Source of the DNA: a virus
IMG/VR virus record: IMGVR_UViG_3300032288_001758
Location: 1-21,979 of that record
Length of the DNA: 21,979 nucleotides
Direction: 5' to 3' (one strand)
This document shows, in pieces, positions 21,855 through 21,979 of this stretch. A program made the translations under genes and the position numbers. A model generated the notes under the pieces. It was not told the origin of the DNA. It did not search any database and was given only the letters and a program-made list of their open reading frames with translations. Positions within the stretch are counted from its first letter, which is position 1. Every line of letters begins with the position of its first letter.

Positions 21855-21979
21855 CAAACGGCAGCTACAGCGAGATGAACGGTGGAAGCAGTGCCGGAGT
21901 CGGTAGTCACACGGACGGGGCCGGTGTAATTCTCGATGCTCGTGTTGGAAAGGGGCGGGACAAGGATACCGGCAGAGCC
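21854..21979 (-). CDS. C-terminal fragment of an unrecognised virion protein
   Basis: This frame enters from the right window edge and ends at TGA 21856-21854, leaving 41 residues: a beta-like, hydrophobic/Thr-rich tail with G-I-L-V-P-P-L-S-N-T, Y-T-G-P-V-R-V-T-T and a final H-L-A-V-A-A-V. The stop overlaps the micro-ORF. Position upstream of tail genes suggests a capsid, decoration or tail protein, but the fragment is too short to classify. Confidence 0.55.
   Translation of the reverse strand, partial: GSAGILVPPLSNTSIENYTGPVRVTTDSGTASTVHLAVAAV

Noticed and set aside
1-21979. tRNA genes, integrase or attachment site
   Set aside because: I found no cloverleaf-like tract, recombinase gene or flanking direct repeat by eye. 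The AP2-like protein is too short to be an integrase.

Overview
The window is a dense stretch of a tailed-bacteriophage (or prophage) genome of podovirus type. No chromosomal housekeeping gene, tRNA, rRNA, insertion sequence or CRISPR array was seen. The host is probably a diderm (Gram-negative-like) bacterium, because one lysis-type gene has a clean lipobox plus C-terminal membrane spans and another encodes a secreted lysozyme-like enzyme. Most starts lack a Shine-Dalgarno purine tract and have A/C-rich leaders instead. That fits hosts such as Bacteroidota or Verrucomicrobiota but does not prove any taxon.

Layout. Positions 1-6170 are a plus-strand block of small, tightly packed, mostly overlapping genes for replication, recombination and DNA binding. 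In order they are: the tail of a likely replication-initiator protein, a DnaC-like helicase loader, a small SWIM zinc-finger protein, a secreted lytic transglycosylase-like protein, a nuclease-less DNA-binding-type protein, an unknown protein, a Rad52/22-family single-strand annealing protein with an SSB-like C-terminal tip, a 54-aa ORF, a protein with two helix-turn-helix motifs, a small conserved-type phage protein, a calcineurin-like phosphoesterase, an AP2-like small protein, a 69-aa unknown, a coiled-coil protein, a four-cysteine protein and a winged-helix-like protein.

Positions 6171-6321 lie between convergent gene blocks. They hold one strong hairpin and a 13-bp palindrome, and no gene.

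Positions 6322-21979 are one minus-strand late operon, read from right to left. In order of translation: the C-terminus of an unrecognised protein, a 24-aa micro-ORF, a tail-fibre-like protein, a 45-aa membrane protein, a 544-aa tail-nozzle-like protein, a glycine-rich fibre/adhesin, three large proteins of 335, 746 and 2304 aa, then a lipoprotein with coiled coil and membrane spans and two holin-type membrane proteins. The 335-746-2304 series after a nozzle gene parallels T7 genes 12, 14, 15 and 16, so I infer that the three are ejectosome/internal virion proteins. Nearly every junction is a TAATG, TGATG, ATGA or GTGA overlap, which suggests translational coupling.

How it works together (inference): the plus-strand block loads the replicative helicase, anneals recombination intermediates and supplies small regulators. 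The minus-strand block builds the tail and ejection apparatus and ends with lysis functions. The only lysozyme-fold enzyme seen here is encoded away from the other lysis genes, on the opposite strand.
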